64,000 bases of DNA, from the NCBI RefSeq assembly GCF_040327995.1, contig NZ_JBEPIJ010000003.1, forward strand, positions 1 through 64,000, written 5' to 3'. The notes beneath the pieces were generated by a model. That model was given only the letters and a program-made list of their open reading frames with translations, ran no database searches and had not been told where the DNA came from. The DNA is from Solimonas thermocellulolyticum. Lineage in GTDB: Bacteria > Pseudomonadota > Gammaproteobacteria > Nevskiales > Nevskiaceae. Below are positions 9,631-18,298 of the stretch, piece by piece. The position numbers and the translations under genes are program-made. The first letter of the stretch is position 1, and every line of letters begins with the position of its first letter.

Positions 9631-10770
9631 ATGCAACGCCCAGCCCTGACGCCGGAAATGGAAATGTTCCGGGACAGTGCCGAGAAGTTCTTCAAGACCG
9701 AGATCGGCCCTAACGCCGAACGCTGGCGCGAGGCCGGCATCGTCGATCGCGAGGCCTTCCTCAAGGCCGGCGCCGCCGGCTTCCTGTGCATGTGGGCCGA
9801 CGAGAAGTACGGCGGCCTCGGCATCAAGGATTTCCGCTACGAACAGATCCTGATCGAGGCCAACGCCCGCTACGGCGATCCCGGCTTTTTCATGACGCCG
9901 CACAGTCGGCTGATCGGTCCGTACATCGACACCTTCGGTACCGAGGAGCAGAAGCAGCGCTTCATTCCGAAGATGATTAGCGGCGAATGTATCCTTGCCG
10001 TGGCGATGACCGAGCCGGACGCCGGCTCCGACCTCGCCGGCATGAAGACGCGCGCCGAGGAGAAGGACGAACACTGGGTGCTCAACGGCACCAAGACCTA
10101 CATCTCCAACGGCATCCTCGCCGATCTGGTGATCGTGGCCGCACGCACGATCCCGGACAAGCCGCACGCGCTGACGCTGTTCCTGGTCGAGCGCGGCATG
10201 GAGGGCTTCGAGCGCGGCCGTCGCCTGAAGAAGATGGGCCTGAAGTCGCAGGACACCGCGGCGCTGTTCTTCCGCGACGTGCGGGTGCCCAAACAGAACG
10301 TGCTCGGTCAGGTGCACAAGGGTTTCTATCACCTGATGCACGCGCTCGCCGAGGAGCGCCTACTGTCGGCGGCGGGCAACGTGGTCGCCGCGCGCATCTG
10401 TGTCGAAGTCACTACGGAGTTCGTACGCAATCGCAAGGTCTTCGGCAAGCCGCTGTCGCAGATGCAGAACACGCGCTTCAAGCTCGCCGCGCTCGACACC
10501 GAGATCGAGGTCGCGCAGACCTTCGTCGACCGCTGCGTGGAACAGCACAACGCCGGCAAGCTCACGGCCGAGGACGCCGCACGCGCCAAGCTGTTCTGCA
10601 GCGAGGTTTATGCGCGCGCGGCCGACGAGTGCGTGCAACTGCACGGCGGTGCCGGCTACATGGAGGAGTACGCGATCTGCCGTCTGTATCAGGACGAACG
10701 CATCAACCGCATCTATGCGGGAACGTCCGAGATCATGAAGGAAATCATCGCCCGCTCCATCCTCGACTGA
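9631..10770 (+). CDS. Acyl-CoA dehydrogenase
   Basis: A second, divergent acyl-CoA dehydrogenase of 379 residues. A GAGGA ribosome site lies about 7 bases before the ATG. Family motifs are VAMTEPDAGSDLAGMK near residue 127, LHGGAGYMEE near residue 336 and the C-terminal YAGTSEIMKE. As in the first copy, the last motif lacks the MCAD-type glutamate, and Glu242 in the AEERLL helix is the likely catalytic base. It is the last recognisable gene of the lipid operon; 50 bases separate it from the SDR. The two copies differ enough that they probably act on different acyl-CoA chains. Confidence 0.88.
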   Translation: MQRPALTPEMEMFRDSAEKFFKTEIGPNAERWREAGIVDREAFLKAGAAGFLCMWADEKYGGLGIKDFRYEQILIEANARYGDPGFFMTPHSRLIGPYIDTFGTEEQKQRFIPKMISGECILAVAMTEPDAGSDLAGMKTRAEEKDEHWVLNGTKTYISNGILADLVIVAARTIPDKPHALTLFLVERGMEGFERGRRLKKMGLKSQDTAALFFRDVRVPKQNVLGQVHKGFYHLMHALAEERLLSAAGNVVAARICVEVTTEFVRNRKVFGKPLSQMQNTRFKLAALDTEIEVAQTFVDRCVEQHNAGKLTAEDAARAKLFCSEVYARAADECVQLHGGAGYMEEYAICRLYQDERINRIYAGTSEIMKEIIARSILD

Positions 10771-10782
10771 TCCGGATCGAAC

Positions 10783-10866
10783 ATGACTCGGCACTGGCAG
10801 GCCCGGCTGCGTGTGCCGGTGATCGCCACGCCGATGTTTCCGGTCTCGAATCCGGCGCCGGCATGA
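10783..10866 (+). pseudogene. Nitronate monooxygenase N-terminal stub
   Basis: Starting at the ATG at 10783, 27 codons read MTRHWQARLRVPVIATPMFP and then end with a TGA at 10864. The RLRVPVIA-PMF core closely resembles the first beta strand of nitronate monooxygenases (2-nitropropane dioxygenase family), which normally continue for more than 300 residues. No continuation is found in any frame before the convergent ligase gene. I read it as the remnant of a former last gene of the acyl-CoA dehydrogenase operon. The assignment rests on one short motif. Confidence 0.4.
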
Positions 10867-10873
10867 TGGTCGT

Positions 10874-11827
10874 TTACGGCGCGCTGCCGAAGCGCGTCTT
10901 GGAGAAGGCGATGCGTGCTTCGGGGCTGGCCTTGCGGTCGGCTTCGCGGTCGATCAGCTCCAGGCGCGAGCGCAGGCCGATGCGGTTGGCGATCTGGATC
11001 GACAGGCCCGGGCGTGCATTGAGCTCGAGGATCAGCGGGCCGAGTTGGCTGTCGATGACGATGTCGACGCCGAGGTAGCCCAGCCCGGTCAGCTCGAAGG
11101 CGCGCGCCGACAAGCGCAGCACGGTTTCCCAGTCCGGCACCTCGATGCCGGCGATCGGATACATCGTGTCCGGATGCACCGTGACCGCGGCCTCACGCCA
11201 GACGCCGTGGGTCGTGCGGCCGCTGCCGATGTCGACGCCGACACCGATCGCGCCCTGGTGCAGGTTGGCCTTGCCGTCGGACAAGCGCGTCGGCAGGCGT
11301 ACCATCGACAGCACCGGATAGCCGCGATAGACGATCACGCGCACGTCGGGTACGCCGTGATAGGCGACGCGGTCGAACACCGAATGCGCACGCACGCGAT
11401 ACTCGATCATCGCGCGGTCGGGCTGGCCGCCGAGGCTGTACATGCCCGAGAGGATGTTGCTGATGTGGTGGCTCAGCTCGTCGAGCCCGAGCGGCACGCC
11501 GCTGGCCTTGCGGTAGCTGCTGCCGATGCGTCCGGTGATCACGATGATGCCGTCGCCGCCTGAGCCGCGCGCCGGTTTGATCACGAAGTCGCTACGGCCG
11601 TCGAGGATGCGGTCGATGCGCCGTGCTCCGTGCTGGGTTTCGACCACGCCGTACAGCTCGGGTACGGCGATGCCGACGTCGATCGCGAGCTTTTTGGTCA
11701 GCAGCTTGTCGTCGACGCGCGGATAGAAGCGACGCGGATTGTTCGGGCCGATGTACAAGGCATTGCGCGCGTTCATGCCGAGTACGCCGAGGCGGCGCAG
11801 GTGCCGCGGCGAGGCCATCCACTTCAT
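10874..11827 (-). CDS. RimK-like ATP-grasp alpha-L-glutamate ligase-like protein
   Basis: A 317-residue ATP-grasp protein of the RimK-related family. I place the start at the ATG at 11827, seven bases after the stop of the upstream 7TM gene; the longer frame only overlaps that gene. Visible features are the N-terminal LGVLGMNARNALYI, the nucleotide-binding FVIKPARGSGGDGI segment near residue 92, and the metal-binding ILELNARPGL near residue 276. Relatives add an amino acid to a peptide or protein amine, and the acceptor here is unknown. The gene is last in a three-gene operon with a retropepsin-like protease and a 7TM inactive-transglutaminase protein, an arrangement conserved in gammaproteobacteria. 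Confidence 0.85.
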   Translation of the reverse strand: MKWMASPRHLRRLGVLGMNARNALYIGPNNPRRFYPRVDDKLLTKKLAIDVGIAVPELYGVVETQHGARRIDRILDGRSDFVIKPARGSGGDGIIVITGRIGSSYRKASGVPLGLDELSHHISNILSGMYSLGGQPDRAMIEYRVRAHSVFDRVAYHGVPDVRVIVYRGYPVLSMVRLPTRLSDGKANLHQGAIGVGVDIGSGRTTHGVWREAAVTVHPDTMYPIAGIEVPDWETVLRLSARAFELTGLGYLGVDIVIDSQLGPLILELNARPGLSIQIANRIGLRSRLELIDREADRKASPEARIAFSKTRFGSAP

Positions 11828-11834
11828 ACGCGGC

Positions 11835-13364
11835 TCACGGCTTGATCGCTTCGGTGAGCGCACGGAAGCGCATCAGCTCGGTCACCCGGTAGCCGGTGTA
11901 GCGTCCGAGCAAGAGGGTCAGCGCCAACACCAGGAGCAGAGACTCGGGGAACACGAAGACGAAGTGCTCGACGCGCTGGTCGAACATGATCAAGTAACAG
12001 CCCGCGGCGACGATCAGGCTGCCGATGCCCTGCTTGATCGCATCGGCCGGGCCGTGTTCTTCCCAGACGATGGACATGCGCTCGATGGTCATCGCCAGGA
12101 TCACCATCGGGAACAGGGCGACCGAAAGTCCGACATCGAAGCGCAGCCGCTGCGACAGGATGCTGACCAAGGCCATCAGCAGGATCACGATGATCACCAC
12201 GGCGGCGAGGCGTGGCACCAGCAACAGCTTCAGGTGTTCGAGGTAGAAGCGCACGGCCAGCCCGAGGGTGACGATGACGCTGAACAGCAGCAGGCCGGCG
12301 ACGAGGTCGGTCTCGCGAAACGCGAGCGCGATCAGCACCGGCATGAAGGTGCCAAAGGTCAGTACGCCAACGACGTTGCGCAGGAACACGATCAACAGCG
12401 CGCCGACCGGAACCAGCAGCAGCGTGCGATAGACGTTCTGCGTGTGTACCGGCAGTGCCAGCAGCGAGTACGAGCTCACCGCCGACTGGCTGAGCTGCGC
12501 CTGGCGCGTCGCGGTTTCCAGCGCCGCCTCCATCGTGCGCGTGACCGAGAAGCGCAGCTCGGCATTGCGGCCGCGCTCGATCGAATACACCGGCGTGTCG
12601 CCATGCCACCAGACCAGAAAGTCCGGCGGATACCCTTGCGCACCGGTGTCCGGGTCGATCGGAATCCAGCGCTCGCCGTTGTTGACCTCGATCCAAGCCT
12701 CGACCTGTGCGCCGCGCGTGCCATCGACCAGGCGCACGCCGCGCGACATGCGTGCCGGGATGCGCGCGCCGGCGAGCACGAAGATCGCCGTGCGCACGCG
12801 ATCCTCGCGCGTGGCCTGACGCGGCAGCAGCAATTGCACGTTTTCGTCCGGTGTCGGGCGCGCCAGCACCTGCATCAGCAGCGAGGAAAAGGTCGAGATG
12901 TCCGCCGACTTGCTGCGCACCTCGTCGAGGATCGCGTTCACCGCTTGCCCGTGCAGCTCGTCGTAGGCTGGTGCCGTCGGCAGTGCCGGCACCGCCTGTT
13001 CGAGGGTCTGCGTCTGGTGCGGGGTCACCGTTGTGCGGTAATACAGCACCTGACGGCCGCTCGGCCGCCGCGTGCTCCAGATCGCGACGCGGTTATTGCC
13101 GCGCCGCTCGGTTTGCAGACCGTAGCCGCGCGAGACGAAGTTTTCGTCGAGTAGGGTGAAGCCGGGCGGATCGAAGGGGATCGCCAGCTCGGCCTTGGCG
13201 GCGCCGCCGGTGGCCTCGAAGGACAGTCGCGCCTCGACGATCCAGCTCTGCACCTCCTGCGCCGGCGTCAGCGGGTAGCCGAGCGTGCGCACCTTGTAGA
13301 CGATCAGCAAGACCGCCGTTGCGGTCAGGAGTGCCACCAGCACCGGCAAGTGCCACCGCCTCAT
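11835..13364 (-). CDS. Inactive transglutaminase-like 7TM membrane protein
   Basis: A 509-residue inner-membrane protein. One N-terminal membrane segment (residues about 5-25) is followed by a periplasmic domain of roughly 270 residues resembling an inactive transglutaminase. Then comes a block of about seven membrane helices from near residue 300 (LLALPVHTQNVYRTLLLVPVG onward). The first four bases of the gene overlap the end of the retropepsin-like gene (ATGA), and the ATP-grasp ligase follows after seven bases. The family's function is not settled. The fixed association with a protease and a peptide ligase suggests a membrane scaffold for an envelope peptide-modification process. Confidence 0.82.
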   Translation of the reverse strand: MRRWHLPVLVALLTATAVLLIVYKVRTLGYPLTPAQEVQSWIVEARLSFEATGGAAKAELAIPFDPPGFTLLDENFVSRGYGLQTERRGNNRVAIWSTRRPSGRQVLYYRTTVTPHQTQTLEQAVPALPTAPAYDELHGQAVNAILDEVRSKSADISTFSSLLMQVLARPTPDENVQLLLPRQATREDRVRTAIFVLAGARIPARMSRGVRLVDGTRGAQVEAWIEVNNGERWIPIDPDTGAQGYPPDFLVWWHGDTPVYSIERGRNAELRFSVTRTMEAALETATRQAQLSQSAVSSYSLLALPVHTQNVYRTLLLVPVGALLIVFLRNVVGVLTFGTFMPVLIALAFRETDLVAGLLLFSVIVTLGLAVRFYLEHLKLLLVPRLAAVVIIVILLMALVSILSQRLRFDVGLSVALFPMVILAMTIERMSIVWEEHGPADAIKQGIGSLIVAAGCYLIMFDQRVEHFVFVFPESLLLVLALTLLLGRYTGYRVTELMRFRALTEAIKP

Positions 13365-13972
13365 TCTTCCTCCAGATCATCGACATCTGGTTCGGGGTCC
13401 AAAGCCGATGCCCGTTCGGCCTGTTCGCGCACATTCTCGCACGCCGGCTCGCGCGTGTAGATGATGTCCGAGTCGACGAGGATGTGATCGCGCAGGTAGT
13501 TGCGACCGACCAGCACCGGGTAGTTGAAGCCGCTGCGGTCGATCAGGCTGAACTGGCGCTCGCGATAGATGTCGCCGACGCACAGGCCGAGCTTGACCAC
13601 CGGTCGGCGCTGGCTCTGGCCGCCATGACGGCGGATGCGCACGTGACGTGCGAGGGGCGCCTCGACGATCTCGATGCCGTCGAGGTGTTCGTCGCGGATC
13701 GCAAAGCGCACCCACTTGGCGCCGTCGCGCGTGAAGTATTCGATGTTCTCGGCGGTGATCGACGAGGTCGTCGCGCCGGTGTCCAGCTTGGCCTTGAGGC
13801 GAATGCCTTTGTCGCCGACGGCGACCCACTCGATCCAGCCGAAGATCTCCTTGACGCGCTCGTTTCGGTCGCCGGCGGCCGCGCTCGGCGCCAAGACCAG
13901 CAACACGATCGCGGCCAGCGCGTGGCGCCGGCGCGCGGTACGACGCGAGTGATCAGCGAAGTCCTGAATCAT
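13361..13972 (-). CDS. Retropepsin-like aspartic protease (putative ATP-dependent zinc protease family)
   Basis: A 203-residue exported protein. The ATG at 13972 is preceded at good spacing by AAGGGA; longer forms lack a ribosome site. An N-terminal hydrophobic stretch (residues 18-33) looks like a signal peptide. Asp64-Thr-Gly-Ala67 within KLDTGATTSS is the aspartyl-protease signature of retropepsin-like proteins. Annotation systems often call this family an ATP-dependent zinc protease, but the DTGA motif argues for an aspartic protease fold. It is the first gene of the operon with the 7TM and ATP-grasp proteins. The C-terminus is strongly acidic. Confidence 0.8.
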   Translation of the reverse strand: MIQDFADHSRRTARRRHALAAIVLLVLAPSAAAGDRNERVKEIFGWIEWVAVGDKGIRLKAKLDTGATTSSITAENIEYFTRDGAKWVRFAIRDEHLDGIEIVEAPLARHVRIRRHGGQSQRRPVVKLGLCVGDIYRERQFSLIDRSGFNYPVLVGRNYLRDHILVDSDIIYTREPACENVREQAERASALDPEPDVDDLEEE

Positions 13973-14059
13973 TGTTTCCCTTACAGAAAATGCACACCTT
14001 GCGTGACCATGGCGAAGACCGAAACTGTCCGGCGCCCGCTGCAACTGGCGCGCACGGCT

Positions 14060-16156
14060 TCAAGTCATCATCGGCCCGATCTTGTTCACCGCGGTGCCCT
14101 GGACGAAATCGACTCCGGCGTCACGCAGGGCGCCCATCGCCCCCTCGGACTCGACATTGATCGCGCAGGTTCGACGCCCCAGCAGGTGCGCGGCCTCGCA
14201 GATCCACTTCAGGTGCGCTCGGTCGAGCGCGTCGGACTCGATGTTGCGGGTCACACTGGGATGGATCTTCATGTAATCGATCGGCAGGTGGCGCAATTGC
14301 GTGATGCCCGTCGTCGTGTGGCAGCGGTCGATCGCAAAGCGCACGCCAAGCGGACGCAGCTGCTCGATGAAGCGCTGCAACACCGAGCTCTGGCCGACGG
14401 CGAAGCCCTCGTCGATTTCGAAGCACAGGCGTTCCGTATCGACCGGCGAGTTGCCGATGATCTCGAAGGCCGACGCTGCGAACTCCGGGTTGAGCAGGCT
14501 CTGCGAGGCGAGGTTGAGACTCACCATGGCGTGGGTTTCGAGCAGCTCAGGGTGATTCTCCAGCACGCGGAGCAGATGGCGCAAGGTCCACAGGTCCACC
14601 CGGTGGGACTGCTGCAGCCGCTCGACCGCCGGCAGGTAGTAGCCGGGTTCGAGCCAGACGCCGTCGTCGTCCTCGACGCGCAGGAAGAACTCGACCAGCG
14701 GCTTGTGCGATGCGTCCGCGAGCGGTCGCAGTTCCTGCGAGATCAGGTGCGCGCGACCGTCCTCGAGACGCGGTGTCAACCAGTCGAGCCAGGCCTGGTC
14801 GTCGCGCCGGCGCGCGCCCGGTGCATCCGCCGGCACCTCGTGCAGCACGCGGTTGCCGCCGCGGTTCTTGGCTTCGGCGAGCAAGGTCTCGGCCTGGCCG
14901 AGCAACTGCGCGCGCGTGCCGCCGCTGCGCGCGATCGGCAGCACGGCGATGCTGAAGGTGCAGGCGATGCGCTTGCCGTTCCACACCAGCTCGTTGGCCT
15001 GCGCGTGCGCGCGGATGCGCTCGGCGACCCGTAGCGCGTGTTGCAGATCGCTGCCGACGAGCAGCGCGGCGAAGCGGCTGTTCGACGGCCGGTACCCGGA
15101 GCCGGCATCGGTCAGTGCCATGGCAAAGTTCTTTGCCGCGTGCCACAGCGCCTGCTCGCCGGCCCAATAGCCGGCCTGATCGTTGATGCGGTCAAGCTCG
15201 TCGACGCGCGCGTAGATCAGCGCGTGCTGGATATTGTTGTCGACGGCGTCGGCAACGAGTTCGTCGAGACGCCGCTCGAACGGTTCACGCGACAGCAGCT
15301 TGGAGCTCCATGCGTCGATCTGGGCGTCGGCGAGCGACAGTGCCGGACCCGCCGATGGTTCCGGCGCCGGCGCGTCGGCGCGGCTGAAGCGCACCGCGCA
15401 GCCCAGGCTCTGGCCGTTGCCGTCGATGATGGCGCTGGCGGTGACGAACACCGGCACCGGCTCGTTCTCGTGATTGACCAGCACCGCCTGACGAATCTGC
15501 GGAATGCCGCCGGGTGCGGCAGTGACCGCGGACAGGAAGTTGCGCAGCGGATGGTCGCGGAAGGCGCCGACGCCGTCCACGAAGAGCGGCGCGATATCTT
15601 CGAAACGCTTGCCGACCAGACTCTCTCGCGGCGAGCGCAGCAGCGTCGCCGTGGCGGAGCTTACGCCGGTGACCGCACCGACCGCATCGGTCAGCAGGAT
15701 CGCGTCCTGGCTGATGCCGAGCGCCGCGTCGCGTGCGCGCAGCGCGGCCGCGTGTTCGGCGCCCAGGCGCGACAGCTTGTCGCGCAGGCTGCGGTTCATT
15801 TGCATCATCGAGTGAAGCTGCGTGAGACGCTTTTGGTTTTCCTCGCTCAGCGCGCGCAGTTGCTCGTCGCTACGCGCGCGCGCCGCTGGCCGCCGCTGGC
15901 GCCGGCGGGCGAACAGCCGCTCGAGCGGCGCACGCACGCTCCAACGCCAGACCAGGTAGGCGAGCAGCAGCAGCGCCAGCCCCTGTGCGACCGCGGTGCC
16001 GCGCGCGAGCGGTCGAATGGCGCCATCGAGCCGGGGATCCAGCACCAGCATCTGAACGGTTGCCATCAGCGCGGCGCCTGCCACGATCGCCGATGTCCAT
16101 GCGGCGAAGCGCTTGGCGCGGCGGTGCCCCAATGTCCGCCTCAGCATGCGTGACAT
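14060..16156 (-). CDS. Membrane PAS-GGDEF-EAL protein, both domains degenerate
   Basis: A 698-residue protein with two N-terminal membrane helices (about 17-40 and 54-71), a PAS-like domain (about 145-260), a GGDEF-type domain (about 285-445) and an EAL-type domain (about 460-698). The GGDEF signature is replaced by RPSNSRF. In the EAL domain the EAL triplet reads EFF, the DDFGTG loop reads IDRCHTTTG and the LKID motif reads MKIH. The protein is thus probably neither a cyclase nor a phosphodiesterase but a c-di-GMP or protein-binding effector, as in LapD- or FimX-like systems. An AAAGGA site precedes the ATG. It lies two bases after engB. Confidence 0.8.
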   Translation of the reverse strand: MSRMLRRTLGHRRAKRFAAWTSAIVAGAALMATVQMLVLDPRLDGAIRPLARGTAVAQGLALLLLAYLVWRWSVRAPLERLFARRRQRRPAARARSDEQLRALSEENQKRLTQLHSMMQMNRSLRDKLSRLGAEHAAALRARDAALGISQDAILLTDAVGAVTGVSSATATLLRSPRESLVGKRFEDIAPLFVDGVGAFRDHPLRNFLSAVTAAPGGIPQIRQAVLVNHENEPVPVFVTASAIIDGNGQSLGCAVRFSRADAPAPEPSAGPALSLADAQIDAWSSKLLSREPFERRLDELVADAVDNNIQHALIYARVDELDRINDQAGYWAGEQALWHAAKNFAMALTDAGSGYRPSNSRFAALLVGSDLQHALRVAERIRAHAQANELVWNGKRIACTFSIAVLPIARSGGTRAQLLGQAETLLAEAKNRGGNRVLHEVPADAPGARRRDDQAWLDWLTPRLEDGRAHLISQELRPLADASHKPLVEFFLRVEDDDGVWLEPGYYLPAVERLQQSHRVDLWTLRHLLRVLENHPELLETHAMVSLNLASQSLLNPEFAASAFEIIGNSPVDTERLCFEIDEGFAVGQSSVLQRFIEQLRPLGVRFAIDRCHTTTGITQLRHLPIDYMKIHPSVTRNIESDALDRAHLKWICEAAHLLGRRTCAINVESEGAMGALRDAGVDFVQGTAVNKIGPMMT

Positions 16157-16158
16157 GG

Positions 16159-16794
16159 TCAGTCCTTTTGTTGGAGCGTTTCGATCTTACCGCCGCTCGC
16201 GAGCAGGCGGCTCGCCCGTTCACGTAGCTCGTCAATCCCGAACAGTGTCTGTGCGGAAAACAGCTGCACGCTGACGCCGGGGACTTGCGCCAGGGTGCGG
16301 CGCACCGCGAGCAGCGCGTTCTTGGCAGCGCCATGGCCGAGCTTGTCCGCCTTGGTCAGCACGACATGGCAGGGCAGGGCGCGCCGGACCGACCAGTCGA
16401 GCAACTGCCGGTCCTGCGGCATCAGCGGATGGCGCACGTCCATGAGCTGCACGATGCCGCAGATGTTGACGCGGCTATCGAGATAGCGGCCGATCAGCTC
16501 CCCCCAGCCGCTGCGCAGCTCGCGCGAAACCTTGGCGAAGCCGTATCCGGGAAGGTCCACCAGCCGCCCCTGCGGTACTTCGAACAGGTTGATCAATTGC
16601 GTGCGGCCGGGCGTCTTGCTGACACGTGCCAGCGCTTGTTGGCCGCAGAGGCGGTTCAGCGCGCTGGACTTGCCGGCATTCGAGCGACCAGCGAACACCA
16701 GCTCCGGCCGCGCGTCGTCGGGTAGTTGCGCGAGCGCAGCACAAGACCGCAGGAAGCGGGCGCCGGCGAAGGGGTTGGATGCGCGGTCGTTCAT
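16159..16794 (-). CDS. engB: Ribosome biogenesis GTP-binding protein EngB/YsxC
   Basis: A 211-residue TRAFAC-class GTPase involved in large-subunit ribosome assembly. G1 is GRSNAGKSS at residues 36-44, G3 is DLPGYGFAK, and G4 is TKAD. I chose the ATG at 16794, which gives the usual N-terminus; an open frame continues far upstream but overlaps the divergent cytochrome gene and its promoter region. The arrangement engB divergent from cytochrome c4 and followed on the other strand by dsbA is known from Pseudomonas and relatives. Confidence 0.93.
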   Translation of the reverse strand: MNDRASNPFAGARFLRSCAALAQLPDDARPELVFAGRSNAGKSSALNRLCGQQALARVSKTPGRTQLINLFEVPQGRLVDLPGYGFAKVSRELRSGWGELIGRYLDSRVNICGIVQLMDVRHPLMPQDRQLLDWSVRRALPCHVVLTKADKLGHGAAKNALLAVRRTLAQVPGVSVQLFSAQTLFGIDELRERASRLLASGGKIETLQQKD

Positions 16795-16962
16795 GGCGGC
16801 GGCAGGGCGTCGATGTCGCCAAGCATAGCCGCGCGGCCGTCGGCGCGTGCCAATGACGGTGCTGGCCATGTAAAATCGCGCGCTGGTCCACGTCCGAGTG
16901 AGCCGCGGGCCCGTTTGTCGGCCTGCGCGCTGCGGGCCATGATCTTCCGGAGTCGTAACGAC

Positions 16963-17613
16963 ATGAAGCGTGTTTTGCTGGCTGCCTTCCTGTGCGCCCC
17001 GCTCTTTGGCGTCGTCGCAGCCCCAACCGAGGCAACGGGCACCGACCCGTTCACCCAGGGCAGTGCAGAAGCCGGCGCCGCCAAGGCCGCGCCCTGCGCC
17101 GCGTGTCATGGCCCGGGCGGCAACAGCTCGAACCCCGAGTGGCCCAAGCTCGCCGGTCAGAACGCGCGCTACACCTTCGAGCAGTTGCAGCACTTCAAGA
17201 ACGGCGTGCGCAAGAACCCGCTGATGGCGCCGCAGGCCGCCGGCTTGTCCGAGCGTGACATGCGCGATCTCGCCGTCTACTTCGCGCAGCAGCCGGCTTC
17301 CCCCGGCGTCGCCAGCGAGAACGCGGTCGCACGCGCCGAGCCGCTGTACCGCGGCGGTGATGCCAAGCGCGGCATCCCGGCCTGCGCCGCCTGCCATCTA
17401 CCTGACGGGGCTGGCGTCGCCGCTGCCGGCTATCCGCGCATCGGCGGCCAGCATGCGCGCTACACCGCTGTGGCACTGCGCCGACTGCGCGCCGAGCACG
17501 CGGCAGCGAGCGAACCGCTGCCCGGGAACTTGGGCGTAATGGCTGCGGTCGCAGCCAAGCTTTCGGACGAGGACATCGACGCGCTGGCCTCCTACATCAA
17601 CGGCCTGCAGTAA
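16963..17613 (+). CDS. Cytochrome c4 (diheme)
   Basis: A 216-residue periplasmic cytochrome with a signal peptide (MKRVLLAAFLCAPLFGVVAA). It has two homologous halves, each with a CAACH haem site (near residues 46 and 143) and a later methionine-containing segment that can supply the axial ligand (NPLMAP and LGVMAA). Cytochrome c4 passes electrons from the bc1 complex to terminal oxidases. It is divergent from engB and is followed 28 bases later by dsbA, the conserved order in related bacteria. Confidence 0.92.
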   Translation: MKRVLLAAFLCAPLFGVVAAPTEATGTDPFTQGSAEAGAAKAAPCAACHGPGGNSSNPEWPKLAGQNARYTFEQLQHFKNGVRKNPLMAPQAAGLSERDMRDLAVYFAQQPASPGVASENAVARAEPLYRGGDAKRGIPACAACHLPDGAGVAAAGYPRIGGQHARYTAVALRRLRAEHAAASEPLPGNLGVMAAVAAKLSDEDIDALASYINGLQ

Positions 17614-17641
17614 CGGCCTTACGCAAGGACTCGGATACGAC

Positions 17642-18298
17642 ATGCGCTCTTTGCTTCGCGGTCTTGCCGCCGCTGCCCTCGGCATCGTCGCCATCGCCTG
17701 CTCCGCGCAGGATGGCAGCGCAAAGTTCGAGGAAGGCAAGCACTATCAGAAGGTCCGCAAGATTCAGCCGCCGAGCGATCCGAAGCGGATCGAGGTCGCC
17801 GAGTTCTTCATGTATAGCTGCCCGCACTGCTATGCCTTCGATCCGACCATCTCGGCCTGGGCCAAGACCCGGCCCGCGGATGTCGACTTCGTGCGCTACC
17901 CGGTGACCTTCGGCCGCGAGATCGGTCGCGTGCATGCCCGCGCGTTCTACGCGGCCGAGGCGCTCAACGTGTCCGAACAGGTCCACATGCCCATCTTCCA
18001 GGCGATCCACGAGCGTCACCTGCCGCTGAACAACGACGCGCAACTGCAATCGGTGTTCAACAGCGTGACCGGCGTGCTGCCCGACGTCCTGTCGGCCACG
18101 CTCAAGGGGTTCGCGGTCGACTCGCGCGTGCGCAGGGCCGAGCAGATGGCGATGGACTACGGTGTCACCAGCGTGCCGACGATGGTGATCGGCGGCAAAT
18201 ACGTGACCAGCGCGGCGATGGCCGGCAGCTTCGACGAAGCCACCAAGGTCATCGATTTTCTGGTCGACAAAGTACGGCGCGAACGTGCCGGCGGTTGA
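17642..18298 (+). CDS. dsbA: Thiol:disulfide interchange protein DsbA
   Basis: A 218-residue exported thioredoxin-fold oxidase that forms disulfide bonds in periplasmic proteins. The redox motif Cys60-Pro-His-Cys63 and the cis-proline loop SVPTMV near residue 179 are intact. The N-terminus is a signal peptide ending near a cysteine (IAC-SAQD), so a lipidated form cannot be excluded, although the lipobox is weak. It follows cytochrome c4 and may be co-transcribed with it. A strong hairpin with a T run starts 23 bases after the stop codon. Confidence 0.93.
   Translation: MRSLLRGLAAAALGIVAIACSAQDGSAKFEEGKHYQKVRKIQPPSDPKRIEVAEFFMYSCPHCYAFDPTISAWAKTRPADVDFVRYPVTFGREIGRVHARAFYAAEALNVSEQVHMPIFQAIHERHLPLNNDAQLQSVFNSVTGVLPDVLSATLKGFAVDSRVRRAEQMAMDYGVTSVPTMVIGGKYVTSAAMAGSFDEATKVIDFLVDKVRRERAGG

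Noticed and set aside
16795..17397. Upstream extension of the engB frame to 412 residues
   Set aside because: It runs antisense through the cytochrome c4 start and has no conserved sequence; the ATG at 16794 gives the normal protein.
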